Below the pieces are notes generated by a model. It saw nothing but the letters and a program-made list of their open reading frames with translations. It did not search any database and had not been told where the DNA came from. This document shows, in pieces, positions 35,830-46,789 of a stretch of DNA of 64,000 bases. The stretch spans positions 16,586,001 through 16,650,000 of the forward strand of contig NW_023503493.1 in the NCBI RefSeq assembly GCF_014529535.1, read 5' to 3'. The stretch is from Bradysia coprophila (Eukaryota > Arthropoda > Insecta > Diptera > Sciaridae). A program made the position numbers and the translations under genes. Every line of letters starts with the position of its first letter. Positions within the stretch are counted from its first letter, which is position 1.

Positions 35830-38800
35830 CTAATTTTGTAAACAAGGTGTTTAGCTTCTTGACTAAGTCGAAACTAGAACAAAATCGCTTAGATCTTTGC
35901 CTTGATCCCGATAAATACGTAGTTTTTTTCTGTTGGTAATATCGATTATGCATGTTCAGAAGAGCTACCACATCTAATTCAGGTACCAGAAGTTCTTAGG
36001 AATTAAATATTCTTTTTTATACAATGTCTTCAGAGATAAAAAGTTGACCAGTCGGGTTTACATTTTGTTGAATTGAGGCGAAGCCGAACGTTAACATGTT
36101 GCATTTTCATTTTTATCCCGAGTTAAGTAATCCGCGAATGTAATAGTACTCGAAAACATTATTGTTCTTTCATTCATAAGATAGCTTATCAATGAAAGAG
36201 CAATGGGAACGGGGAAACTACAAAGAAAAAAGTTAGTTAAGATTCTTACGTTAAGGAATTAATTTAACATAATCATTCAAAATTACAAAATTGTTGTTTA
36301 GCGCGGATATATTGATTAATCCAGGGATGGTGTACTCTAACATAGGCTTATGGCAATTCGTCAGTAATTCTTAACAGAGCTGTTGCTCTTCCCTTTTCCA
36401 CCATTCTCATTGTAGAGATCATTTGATAGTTAAACTATCGAGCAAAGAGAGAGCTGTTTCGGCCTCGGAAATTTCTATGTACTGGCGGCCCTGGTTGGAA
36501 AGCTCCAACGCTCATCAGTTGTTTCAATACTTTTCCTTTACAAGACAGCAGTTGTACTAGCTCGATTTGAACAAGTGACGAGCAACACGATGAAATAAAT
36601 CAATTTGTCATGCGATTCATGAAAAGGCCTACGCATTCGCGCTAGAAAGTATTTTTAAATTTGAAATTTGAAATCCACAATTTATCAGCAACTCAAAAGT
36701 AAAAACAAAATAAAATAAAAATTTGTCAAGTAAATTAAACGAAAAGCAAGGGCTTATAAAGCTGTAAGTTCTCATTCACACGCACCTTATCAGGACCGGG
36801 AGGCATTCTCTCGTGAATTCCAATAGCACCTTCCATCAACACACTCGAGCGACAATTTCTTTATTCATGCAGAAGACTTTTCCGACAAAGAAAAACAGAA
36901 AAACATCGTTTTCAGGGGTACTATGACGGGGTAATATGACGGCACTTAATGGGGTGAGTGAGTTTTAGTTTGTTTTTTCCATAAGGTTTTTGTTCCGTCT
37001 TTGTTTTTTGATTAAAATGAATTTTCTCTCTGTTGTGCTACGTTTGGTGGGTACGTTTTCATAGTAGCTTCTCACTAAATTTCGAAATTTCCATCGGAAG
37101 GTGGCAGAACTTTTATTGTAAATTTTCAAATTACTAGTTCAATCAGAAAATTTACTGCTGTCTTGTGTAACGGACCAGTGGAAACGACTGAAGATGGTTA
37201 GACTACGCTGACCTCTGACCGCCACTGTATCCGGAGGTCGAAAAAGCATTTTATCTCCACTTTCGCTTCATGCGATCCATGGGAAAGGGAATAGTAATTA
37301 TGCTCTGTTTGTTTGTTTTGGTGTTTGTTCTGCATATTAGATAACGCTACCCCTGGAATTAGTATGTTTTCCAGGTTTTCTACCGTTGGTCGATTACAAT
37401 TAATTTACTTAGATTTCAGTGATAGCATGGAAGATAATACTATAGATAAATGTTGCCGAGAGGGAGGTTTGTAGCCAGAGCCGAAGGCGAGGGCTATTAT
37501 CCCTCGTGGCAAAATAACAATCTCCAAACAATTACGTATTTTACTTGTCACTGCGAAAATGAAAATTATCGCAAGTTTCATTTTCGCAGGGTGCTGCAAG
37601 TAAATTATTATTAATAACGTTGAAACGTTGTGGATTTAAATACGAAACCTTAAACCCTTTGATTTCCAATGCCAAAATGTGGAATCTGGAGTCTAAGGTG
37701 GAAGATCTGAAGTGTACTTTGTAACTGTTGCGATAGAAGGCTACCATACTAATTTCGGACTCGACAAACGTATTAATACAATTTGATTTATTTCATTTTT
37801 CAGTTAAGGCTCTTGGCATTCAATCACTTCACATTCAACATGTGTATCGATGTGCGTAAATTTATAACACTAATCTAATTATCAGATGTTATTGATTTCC
37901 CACTTGAAGTTTGTGTTATTATCGATTTTCTACAAACTTCGACAGCAAAAGGCCTTATAAATTGGCTTAATGGCTTTATAATTGATTTTTTGTGACTGTT
38001 TCACAATGTAAGATATCACAGGTTTCGTTAGATAATATTTTACACTTCACAGTATCAGTATGGGTGAGATTGTCGATTGATTATGGCTTACAATATGACC
38101 TAAAATTCTACAGTGGTAAAAAACGCGTTATGTGCAGTATTAATACAGCTGAGCTTACCAGCCGGTCCACATTAACAGCAAACTCTTTCTGTACAATAAA
38201 CAATTAAAAAACACATTTATGTAGTGTCTTCGATACAACTGCACTGATGCGTATTGTACGAAAGTTAGGAAAGATACAGTTTAGTTTAGTCTTTAATTTA
38301 GTTTAATTTTAATGGGAATGTACAGGAAGAAAAAGGGAAGGCAAAGGTAATTGCCATTTAAACAGTGTAATAAGTTGACTAGTACTACCAAACAACACAT
38401 AAAAATCTTAATGCTTAAGAGAAGCAAGATTTTGATAGAGTAAGTGTATGTAGAGATGTATCAAAATTAAATCTCCACCTATTATAAAATTGATTGATTC
38501 GATAAGTGGAGATTCAATTATGAAACCTCTCTATGTGTAGAAATGGAATCAAATGAAATAAGAATTTTACTATACCTAGTCGCCCAGTAAAACTCATGAT
38601 TGCTCGATATTTATCTGAGTCTACCACAAACCTCAATGCAAAGATTCACCACCCACAAATAAACAGTAGGATGAAGATAGCAGTTGCAGTTCATTTAGAT
38701 TAAGTTGATAATTGAAATAAAAATGAGAAAAACAAATCTTCAAAAATAGGACGTCTACACCCATAGAATATTTGTCATCATTGACACCACATTACTGTAG

Positions 38801-39140
38801 TTACGTAATACGAAGTCTGTGTTTTAGCAAATTAAGCAAGGACTTTCTCACATCAACAATTTGGTAACTCTCCTGCCGAACGGCAACTATTAGCCGAGCT
38901 ACTTAGAAATGTGCTTGGGTGAAATACAGCAACCACCTATAACTGAGGATCCTTAAAGGATTCCTTCTGCAGTTTTACTAGTATATGTCGCTGTGGTCGA
39001 TTGCATGCATGAGACTGCAAGTTTAAAGATGTAATTAGAGTTCGGTATGGCTTACAAAAATATACGAATGGTTTTAGTCTTCAAAACAAATGTTACTTTG
39101 TATTCATCGAAATTCAATGATTGAATTCCATTTTCTTTAA
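35830..39140. other. Intergenic region with small hairpins
   Basis: No convincing gene. At 36041-36122 a GATAAAAAG...CTTTTTATCCC-like element with a GAGGCGAAGCCGA core resembles the sub-repeat at 7285-7380. At 37465-37600 there is a GCCAGAGCCGAAGGCGAGGG word and a GCGAAAATGAAA/TTTCATTTTCGC hairpin. At 38458-38525 there is an imperfect hairpin around AATCTCCAC. Short open frames in this stretch lack motifs. Confidence 0.45.
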
Positions 39141-39266
39141 ATGGCTTAGAGTAAGTTACGAAAAAAAAAATATTTCTCGTCTAACATCAAAATTTGCACA
39201 GTAAAATATGTGCTGGCTGTTGCACGATTTTTTTTCTTCGTTAGACAGCAAATTATATGCTGGCTG

Positions 39267-39975
39267 TTACACGTTGTATTTAGTAGCGCCATCTGGAACA
39301 ACATCCTTGTAAGCTGGAAGTTGAACATCCTCGAAAGTATTTGAATACACTGCGATCGCTGATGGTGCCGTTGCTGCGACCGAGGATGGTGACCGACCTG
39401 TGTCTTGCCGTACTTCTGATCGCAGTGTCATTAATATCGAAAGCGCGGCCCACCAAATGTAGACCGGAAACGCTGTACCACAAAAAGAAATCAAAGTCTG
39501 AACAATGAAATGGCGAAAATGTGTCAAAACTTACAAACAATCGCAAAGCATAAAAGAACACCAACAATGATCGGAATAAGTGGCATGAATGTTATCGCTT
39601 GAACTACCAGCCATGGCATTATCATAAAGACATTTTTCTGTGGAATTTATTTAATAACATTTTGATAGAACTGAGGACATTTGAAGATGAACTAACCTTT
39701 TCGACACCGATAGTAAGGAAGATGGACGTAATCATATGCACAATCGATAAATCCACCATCACCCAATATACCGGTGTGGTCTCTGCTGTGCAATCATAGT
39801 AGAGACGGACGTTGTTGTAAGTTTCCTTGTAGCTGTATCTGCATTCTTTAAACATGTCGGTTGAAAGAGTCGTAATCAGCAAGATGCCAGAAAAAACCGA
39901 TGTCAGAACTCCGTAAATGAAAACGGCAGTTTGTAAGTTGGAATTACACCAAAATTTCCGCAAAATGTACTTCAT
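39267..39975 (-). CDS. Four-pass membrane protein, unnamed
   Basis: Exons on the minus strand are 39975-39697, 39637-39535 and 39472-39267, with GT-AG introns of 59 and 62 bp and consistent phases, giving 195 residues. A short basic N-terminus (MKYILRKFWC) precedes four hydrophobic helices, roughly residues 15-38, 72-92, 97-122 and 125-146. A polar loop with two cysteines (ECRYSY, YYDC) lies between helices 1 and 2. The cytoplasmic tail is rich in serine, threonine and alanine and includes LPAYKD, an LPxY-type word like those bound by WW-domain ubiquitin ligases. The architecture resembles small insect tetraspan proteins such as LAPTM-like or DUF4728-type families, but I do not recognise a named orthologue. 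I chose the ATG at 39975 because sequence further upstream is not protein-like. Confidence 0.8.
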
Positions 39976-40413
39976 TTTTAGGTCGTGTGTGAAGCGTGCT
40001 CCAGATTGAAATGACAGATGTGGGGGTTGACATTGAACAATGATAGGTTGGTATGATAAAATAATGAGAGAAGTAGGGATACGAGTTGTCAAATTGAACA
40101 GGGTTCAACCAGCATGTACAAAGAATTTTTGGAAAACGAAAGCGAGTCATTCCTCCACAATGTTGAACATTTTCAGTGAGGAGGGTGAGGAGTGAAAAAC
40201 CACTTCGTTATAATTTCAACTTAGTCTTATAAGTATACTATGTCTGGTCATAATAATAAAAACTGAAAATGGCTGAATGTCAGCTCGATATAGTTTACCA
40301 TAGACTTATTATATTCGTGAGGTGAGATGGTGGCGCTGATGCTGACTAAAAATTACATGTGTAGTTGGTGCAGGGCATCCAGCCATGTTTAAAGATGGCA
40401 CCACCACCATGTT

Positions 40414-40989
40414 TATTTATTTATTTATTTAGCGTATGGATGTTTACAACTGTTTACAATGTTTCTTATATTCTAATTACAATGTTGAAGACCAAGAGGT
40501 CGAATGACAGGTTTGGCTTATTAACTTATTATTACAATATTTCATGGTCTATTTCACACTTCCACTTGATGTTCATCTTGCAACTGTGTATTTGCCGGGA
40601 GATTGGAAATCCAACAGGTTCGGCATCCAAGGTGATGACATTCTGTCCACAGTGACCATGCGAACCCTGCTGTGTGATGCGGTGGTTGCCATCGTTCGCG
40701 CCTTTATTCTGATGTCGATATCTTTGCCATGTGGTTGTATTTCTCGACTATTCTGTTGTACACAAACTGCTACGAAGATGAGTGACGTCACTTTTCCGAT
40801 TTATTGTGTACAATTTTCGTTATGGGCCTCGAATCCCATAACTACCCAATTTATGAAGCTTGGGTGAACTTAGCAACGTTGTACAATGTCATATTTTCTG
40901 GAGAAAAATTCCTCGCAATGTCAGCACCAGGGATCGAGCCCGGGCCCTCTCGTTGGAAGTCTAGTGCGTTCACCACTATACCACCCGTC
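40414..40989 (-). mobile_element. tRNA-derived SINE with TTTA-type tail
   Basis: The minus strand begins with a tRNA-like promoter: box A TGGTATAGTGG (40983-40973) and box B GGCTCGATCC (40940-40931), spaced as in RNA polymerase III genes. The acceptor stem does not pair, so it is not a functional tRNA. A body of about 500 bp follows, ending in a repeated AAAT tail (40434-40412). Both sides carry CCACCATGTT (40404-40413 and 40990-40999), a 10 bp target duplication. Open frames on both strands within it are not supported as genes. It lies about 0.4 kb upstream of the four-pass membrane protein gene. Confidence 0.8.
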
Positions 40990-41582
40990 CCACCATGTTA
41001 TCTTTCGAGTGTAACTGTAGTTTACTGAAACGATGTTTTGCGTTCAATGGAGAGAGAGAAAAATGAGATGACAATTCGGAAGTGTACCGGAAGTGCTAAT
41101 AGTCGAGGGGTGACGCACTTCCATTTAATCCATTTAATCCATTAAATCCATTTAATCCATTAAATCCATTTAATCCATTTAATCCATTTAATCCATTTAA
41201 TCCAAAAAAAAATTTTTAGTTTTACCGAAATAATTAGGCTACCCACCTGAAAAATTTGTAAAGTAATTGCGAAAAATAGATTTGCACGATCACCAGCTCG
41301 TTTAAGTACTCGTAAGGTAAAGGAATTTTTTTTTTGTTAAAAATGGTACAGTCGAAGAAATTTAGTTTTCGGGTTTTCCAAAGGTATTAATCCTATTTAA
41401 CCCACACTTTATCCCACAACAATGGAATCCACAAATTTAAATTTAGTTAACACAACGGTCACAATGACGGCGCTGCAGTCACGATTTCAAAATGTGATAT
41501 AGGGTGGCTAAACTAAATTTTGGTTTTAGCTACATTTTCTCTTGGTTTTTAATTATTACATCAGGCTTTTAAATTAAGAGTA

Positions 41583-42488
41583 AGGTAAGCGAGGGTATAG
41601 CTGACCGTGCAGGTGTACCTGACCAGCTACATTATTTATCTGTTTTGGAAAATAATAACAAATGAAAATACGCAAATTAACGTTATAATTAATCTTTAGA
41701 GCCTAAAGATTAATTTTTTCATGAAAATAATGCGACTATTATGTTTACTTATTTGATAAAACCATAAAATGAAACCATATCAGTACAAAGTTGCACAATT
41801 CTCAAGAAAATCGAAAGATCGGTGTGGTCTAATTTAAGGTTTTTATTGACAAAAGAATTATTAATGGACAAAGTTTTGGTGTTTTTAGGTAGTAAATAGT
41901 TCGACAATTAATATTATTAACATAAATGGCGTCTAAAAGTTAATATTTGATTAATTACATGGTGGTCAAAACATTGCATCAAAAATATGCCATGTTTGTG
42001 TAGTTGACCGCACCAAATTCCGTACATTTTTCTTCATGTGACAAATTCACGTTCCATGTGCATTGTTGTGTACAAAATGATGTGATTAAAATTCGTTGAT
42101 ATTTTGTGTTTTTATGAGTTTTTATCATTGAAATTGGTTAATATCAGTGAATTAAGAGTGAAAATGTGTCGAATAATGCGAAATTATTGCGAAAAATGTG
42201 AAAAATGTCTTAATTTTGTAGCGGTCAACTACTGCAACAAGACTGGTCAGGTATAACAACATCCGTTTTTTAGTGGTCAGCTACTGCATCAGAAACAGTG
42301 CTTCAGTAAAATCAGTTTTTTACAATAAAAATTAATTAATTGTAAATATTTCTGATATTCTACGGAATGGGAACAGATCAAATTAAATTCTGACGAAGGA
42401 AAAACTTAGCTTCATCGAAACCATCTTGAGATACTGATGACCAAAGTTGAAAAATTGCTTAGCCGGTCAGCTACTACCTCGCTTACCT
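41583..42488. mobile_element. 906 bp element inserted in the left arm
   Basis: AGGTAAGCGAGGGTATAGCTG at the left and CAGCTACTACCTCGCTTACCT at the right form inverted ends, flanked by TA (41581-41582 and 42489-42490). The right arm of the host palindrome lacks it, which proves insertion after the palindrome formed. The interior repeats GACCAGCTAC/GGTCAGCTAC words and has no coding potential. Confidence 0.75.
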
Positions 42489-42967
42489 TATCTTTATGCA
42501 ATATAAACCGTTTGAGTTTGAAAAAAGATGTTTTGTATCAGTGAACGATATAGGAAAGCGTTCAGTACGTCTTAACAAACCAAAGAACGTAAAAAATATT
42601 TGTACATTTAGCCACCCTACGTCCGTCATCGCATCTATTGTCTTCAAAAACATATTGTGTGGTTGTCATGATATGTATCAGAAGTTTGTTTATTTATGTG
42701 TCTCATCTAAAATGCTCGCCAGCAAAATTTTGATCATTAAATTCAACGGCAAAATTGATCTAAGTGTTAAAATAATTGTGAATAATAGTGAAGTTCGCTG
42801 TAAAGTGCGGAGCACCATTAGAAAAAAAAACTTGTCGCTTAAGAATGATCAGAAAGTTGCTGGACGCAGTAGCTACATCTAATGCTTTGCAGGATCAAGA
42901 ACCGTCCATTTAAAATCTTCACAATCATCATTTCAACTAAAGGGTTTTTTTCGCTAAAGCTCGTAGC

Positions 42968-43690
42968 CGTCATGAATCAAGATTCCCGTGAAGAATCGCC
43001 AAAGTAAAATCGCCAAAAATTAAAAATCGGCAAGGTGTGAAGAAACGCCGACAGAAACAAAGAATGATAAATTTGTCTTTGTTGCGTTTCTTCACACTTT
43101 GGCGATTCTTCGTGGTGATTAAACAAATCAACCACAAATGATGATGATTTTGTTCAATCCTTGGAAATTTATCCTTTTACGTAATTTATCTCAAAGGAGT
43201 TATTTGTTCGAAGCTAGTGAATCTATCCTTTTATAAAAGTTACGAAATGCTGCCTGGTTCGATTCTAAGGAAACTCTTATTTTATGTCAGGTAACGTAAA
43301 GGCATCTTGTTCAATCCTAAGGAATTCATACTTTAACGAAATAAAGGATCCCGAGGAAACCATCATTTTACGAAAGATAATGTAAAGACATTTCAAAAAC
43401 GTATTTTTACACTTTGGCGTTTCTTCACACTCAGGCGATTTTTCTCTTCTTCACGCTCTGTCGATTTTGCTTGGCAATTCATCATTATGGTTGATTTGTT
43501 AAATCAACAAGAAAAATCGCCAAAGAGTAAAGAAACTTCAAGGATCATAGAGAATTGAAAATTTGTCTTTATGGCGTTTCTTCAGGTCTATTTTTTTCGC
43601 CAAAGTGTGAAGAAACTCCAAAATATGACAAATCATCAAAAAATACAATATTGTCGATTTGACTTTGGCGATACTTCACGGCTTCTGGAT
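42968..43690. repeat. Repeat-rich centre of the palindrome
   Basis: Variants of TTTGGCGATTCTTCAC and its complement recur at least eight times in both orientations (for example about 42999, 43036, 43092, 43411, 43440, 43510, 43590 and 43665). The outermost pair, CCGTGAAGAATCGCCAAAGT (42988) and ACTTTGGCGATACTTCACGG, suggests inverted ends of a separate inserted element. Between them lie several near-identical GGAA-rich sentences (CCTTTTA.GTAA) at 43170-43370. Confidence 0.55.
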
Positions 43691-44815
43691 GGAAGGGAAC
43701 TTCCCGAAGATTTTTTTTTCTTCAAAAAACGCAACTCTTAGCCCAACTTTTTATTTAGAAAAAGATTGTACGGGACAGTATGTTCTACGAAGTCAAAATA
43801 TAATTACGGACAACAACTAAACCGTCTCGACTGCCCAGTAGTTATTTTCCGAAGTTCCTAATGAGTGCAAAAAGACTAATAATGTTTCTGAGGATTTTCA
43901 TCTTAATATCTTCATGAAGTTACAAATTATCCACAGAAAATTTTATTACCCTAGAACGAGGTCGTTCAATACAATAAATTAAATAGAAAACAGATTTGGA
44001 AATTGTTCTTTTGTCTAAAATTTGATATTAAAATTCTTTGGAAATCGTAACAACAAGCATAACTGCATGAGCAGGCCTTTATAAATCAGGAACTTTGAAG
44101 TTCGTCATATTCATATTCTTATCTTATTCCTGACCAGATTCTGTTTTCATGATTTAGCTCAATCATGAGCTTCACTTATACAAAGAGTTGAATTTATTTA
44201 CTATGCCAAATTGTAATTCGGCGAAAAAGAATGTTCCGAAGTTCCGAATCTGCGAGCGAACTTCCGTTTCATTTAAAAAAAGCCCTTTAGTTGAAATGAT
44301 GATTGTGAAGATTTCAAATGGACGGCTCTTGGTGTTTCTCTAATTTTTATTCTTGATCCTGCAAAGCATTAGATGTAGCTACTGCGTCCAGCAACTTTTT
44401 GATCATTCTTAAGCGACAAGTTTTTTTTTCTAATGGTGCTCCGCACTTTACAGCGAACTGATGCAAATTCCTTTATGAGGAGAAAACAAAACCACAGTAA
44501 CTTCACTATTATTCACAATTATTTTAACATTTAGATCAATTTTGCCGTTGAATTTAATGATCAAAATTTTGCTGGCGAGCATTTTAGATGAGACACATAA
44601 ATAAACAAACTTCTGATACATATCATGACAACCACACAATATGTTTTTGAAGACAATAGATGCGATGACGGACGTAGGGTGGCTAAATGTACAAATATGT
44701 TGTACGTTCTTTTGTTTGTTGAGACGTACTGAACGCTTTCCTATATCGTTCACTGATACAAAACATCTTTTTTCAAACTCAAACGGTTTATATTGCATAA
44801 AGATACGAGGGCAGA

Positions 44816-45192
44816 CTAGGTGTGAAGTAGGCTATATATTGAAAAATTGGTTTTAAAATTAATGTAGACCATTTAATGAAAATCTGTTCCAGCAATTAGA
44901 TGAGCAATATGTTTATCTATCTCTAAAAAATGAAAAACGATTTACAATAAGCAACAGTTGGAAGAAAACCGATTTCCAAAAAAATATTGCATAGCCTAAC
45001 TTTAAGCGACGTTCATATTTTGGAAATCGGTTTTCTTCCAACTGTTGCTTATTGTAAATCGTTTTTCATTTTTTAGAGATAGATAAACATATTGCTCATC
45101 TAATTGCTGGAACAGATTTTCATTAAATGGTCTACATTAATTTTAAAACCAATTTTTCAATATATAGCCTACTTCACACCTAGTCTGCCCTC
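44816..45192. mobile_element. 377 bp near-perfect palindrome in the right arm
   Basis: GAGGGCAGACTAGGTGTGAA and its complement form the ends. The arms 44816-44980 and 45020-45192 are practically identical, with a loop of about 40 bases. It occupies the same place in the right arm as the 906 bp element does in the left arm, to within a few bases. Confidence 0.8.
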
Positions 45193-45247
45193 TTAATTTA
45201 AAAGCCTAATGTAATTACTAAAAACTAAGAGAAAATGTAGCTAAAAC

Positions 45248-45782
45248 CGAGGGGTAACTCACTTCTAGATTAAATGGATTAAATGGATTAAATGGTATTA
45301 AATGGATTAAATGGATTAAATGAATTAAATGGATTAAATGGATTTAATGGTTTAATGGATTTAATGGATTAAATGGAATAAAAATTGGATTAAATGGATT
45401 AAATAGGAAAAAAGTTCATTTTACCAAATACTGTAAAAGTCTTAAAAATTGTTGATTTTGATCGAACCACGTACTACAACTCATACTACAATGTTAAAAA
45501 GCGAAAAAATCCACTTTTAGGAGTTTTTGGTGTAAAGTGGATTAAATGGATTAAATAAATTTAATACCATTTTTCACAAAAAAAAATTTCCTATACCTCA
45601 CGAGTACTTAAACGAGCTGGGGATCGTGCAAATCTATTTCTCGCAATTACTTTACAAATTTTTCAGGTCGGTAGCCTAATTATTTCGGTAAAACTAAAAA
45701 ATTTGTTTTGGATTAAATGGATTAAATGGATTAAATGGATTTAATGGATTAAATGGATTAAATGGAAGTGCGTCACCCCTCG
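45248..45782. mobile_element. Intact 535 bp element with 8 bp TSD
   Basis: Ends CGAGGGGTAACTCACTTC and GAAGTGCGTCACCCCTCG are flanked by GCTAAAAC (45240-45247 and 45783-45790). It contains ATGGATTAA-type arrays at both ends. It is an uninterrupted copy of the element that forms the outer shell at 41104-46272. Its central AAATTTAATACCATTTTT corresponds to the place where the giant palindrome inserted in the other copy. Confidence 0.82.
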
Positions 45783-46373
45783 GCTAAAACCAAAATTTAG
45801 TTTAGCCACCCTATATCACATTTTGAAATCGTGACTGCAGCGCCGTCATTGTGACCGTTGTGTTAACTAAATTTAAATTTGTGGATTCCATTGTTGTGGG
45901 ATAAAGTGTGGGTTAAATAGGATTAATACCTTTGGAAAACCCGAAAACTAAATTTCTTCGACTGTATTAAATTTATTTAATCCATTTAATCCATTTAATC
46001 CACTTTACACCAAAAACTCCTAAAAGTGGATTTTTTTCGCTTTTTAACATTGTAGTATGAGTTGTAGTACGGTACGTGGTTCGATCAAAATCAACAGTTT
46101 TTAAGACTTTTACAGTATTTTGTAAAATGAAGTTTTTTCGTATTTAATCCATTTAATCCACTTTTTATTCCATTTAATCCATTAAATCCATTTAATACAT
46201 TTAATCCATTAAATCCATTTAATACCATTTAATCCATTTAATCCATTTAATCTAGAAGTGAGTTACCCCTCGCTAATAGTACTGTTTTCACGCATAAGAT
46301 ATGGCAACACTTTCTATGTTCTTATAAATACACAGGTGAAACGAAATATCAAACCGTCATCCATAGAGCCATA

Positions 46374-46779
46374 GGTTTGTACCAAGGTCATACGAGTTGT
46401 CAAATTTCATACATAGAGACATAACCTCATCAATCGTTGCCATTCGCGTTGTCAACGGGCTTACTGTTATTTGAACAAACCTCAACAATATAAACAATGC
46501 ATTTGTCAAAATAACGAAAAGAAAAATAAGTTGTGGTTATGATTCTATGTATGACACCGGCTCGTGTTCGGTTCATTTTGTTCGGCTTAACCGTTGCTTG
46601 GAAGAAACCTATTGTCTGCACTTTATAGGTTTGTTCCAAGTAACTATAAACACGAATTTTGACTGGAGGAACGAACCCGATTTCATCCACAGAGATCGGT
46701 TTTCATATTAATATTGATGAGGTTTATATGGATGAAATTTGACAGTAATTTGACAATTCGTATGGCCTTGGAACAGACC
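46374..46779. mobile_element. 406 bp TA-flanked inverted-repeat element
   Basis: GGTTTGTACCAAGGTCATAC pairs with GTATGGCCTTGGAACAGACC, with TA on both sides (46372-46373 and 46780-46781). Homology continues inward through TTGTCAAATTTCAT and CCTCATCAAT. A shorter internal copy of the end (AGGTTTGTTCCAAG) occurs near 46626. No gene. Confidence 0.72.
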
Positions 46780-46789
46780 TATATGTACT

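Larger units (their letters stand above)
41349..45964. mobile_element. Giant TA-flanked fold-back element
   Basis: Ends CAGTCGAAGAAATTTAG and its complement are flanked by TA (41347-41348 and 45965-45966). The arms (41349-42955 and 44276-45964) are inverted copies once later insertions are removed. The matching open frames at 42496-42882 (+) and 44448-44798 (-) are the same DNA in each arm, and I do not regard them as genes. The central 1.3 kb (42956-44275) is non-homologous spacer. The terminal bases match the MITE at 14505. Confidence 0.83.
41104..46272. mobile_element. 5.2 kb nested transposon complex with 8 bp TSD
   Basis: The outermost element has ends CGAGGGGTGACGCACTTC and GAAGTGAGTTACCCCTCG, flanked by CTAATAGT (41096-41103 and 46273-46280). 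An 8 bp duplication is typical of hAT-type insertion. Only the outer 245 bp (left) and 306 bp (right) belong to it. They are mostly arrays of ATTTAATCC (41121-41205, 45975-46010 and 46140-46250). The rest is a second element (41349-45964) inserted at a TA. A second, unsplit copy of the outer element lies inside at 45248-45782 in the opposite orientation and shows what the uninterrupted sequence looked like. No transposase gene is seen. Confidence 0.85.

Noticed and set aside
39975..40092. Upstream 39-residue extension of the four-pass membrane protein
   Set aside because: The sequence is not protein-like, and the ATG at 39975 gives a normal basic N-terminus before the first helix.
40920..40999. 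A tRNA gene on the minus strand
   Set aside because: Box A and box B are present but the acceptor stem does not pair, and a SINE body with a tail and target duplication follows.
42970..43690. CRISPR-like array of a repeated 16-base word
   Set aside because: Spacing is irregular, orientation is mixed and the host is a eukaryote. It is repeat content of a fold-back element.
42496..44798. Paired 128 and 116 codon frames inside the 5.2 kb nest
   Set aside because: They mirror each other because the arms are inverted copies. They diverge where the arms end and show no domain.
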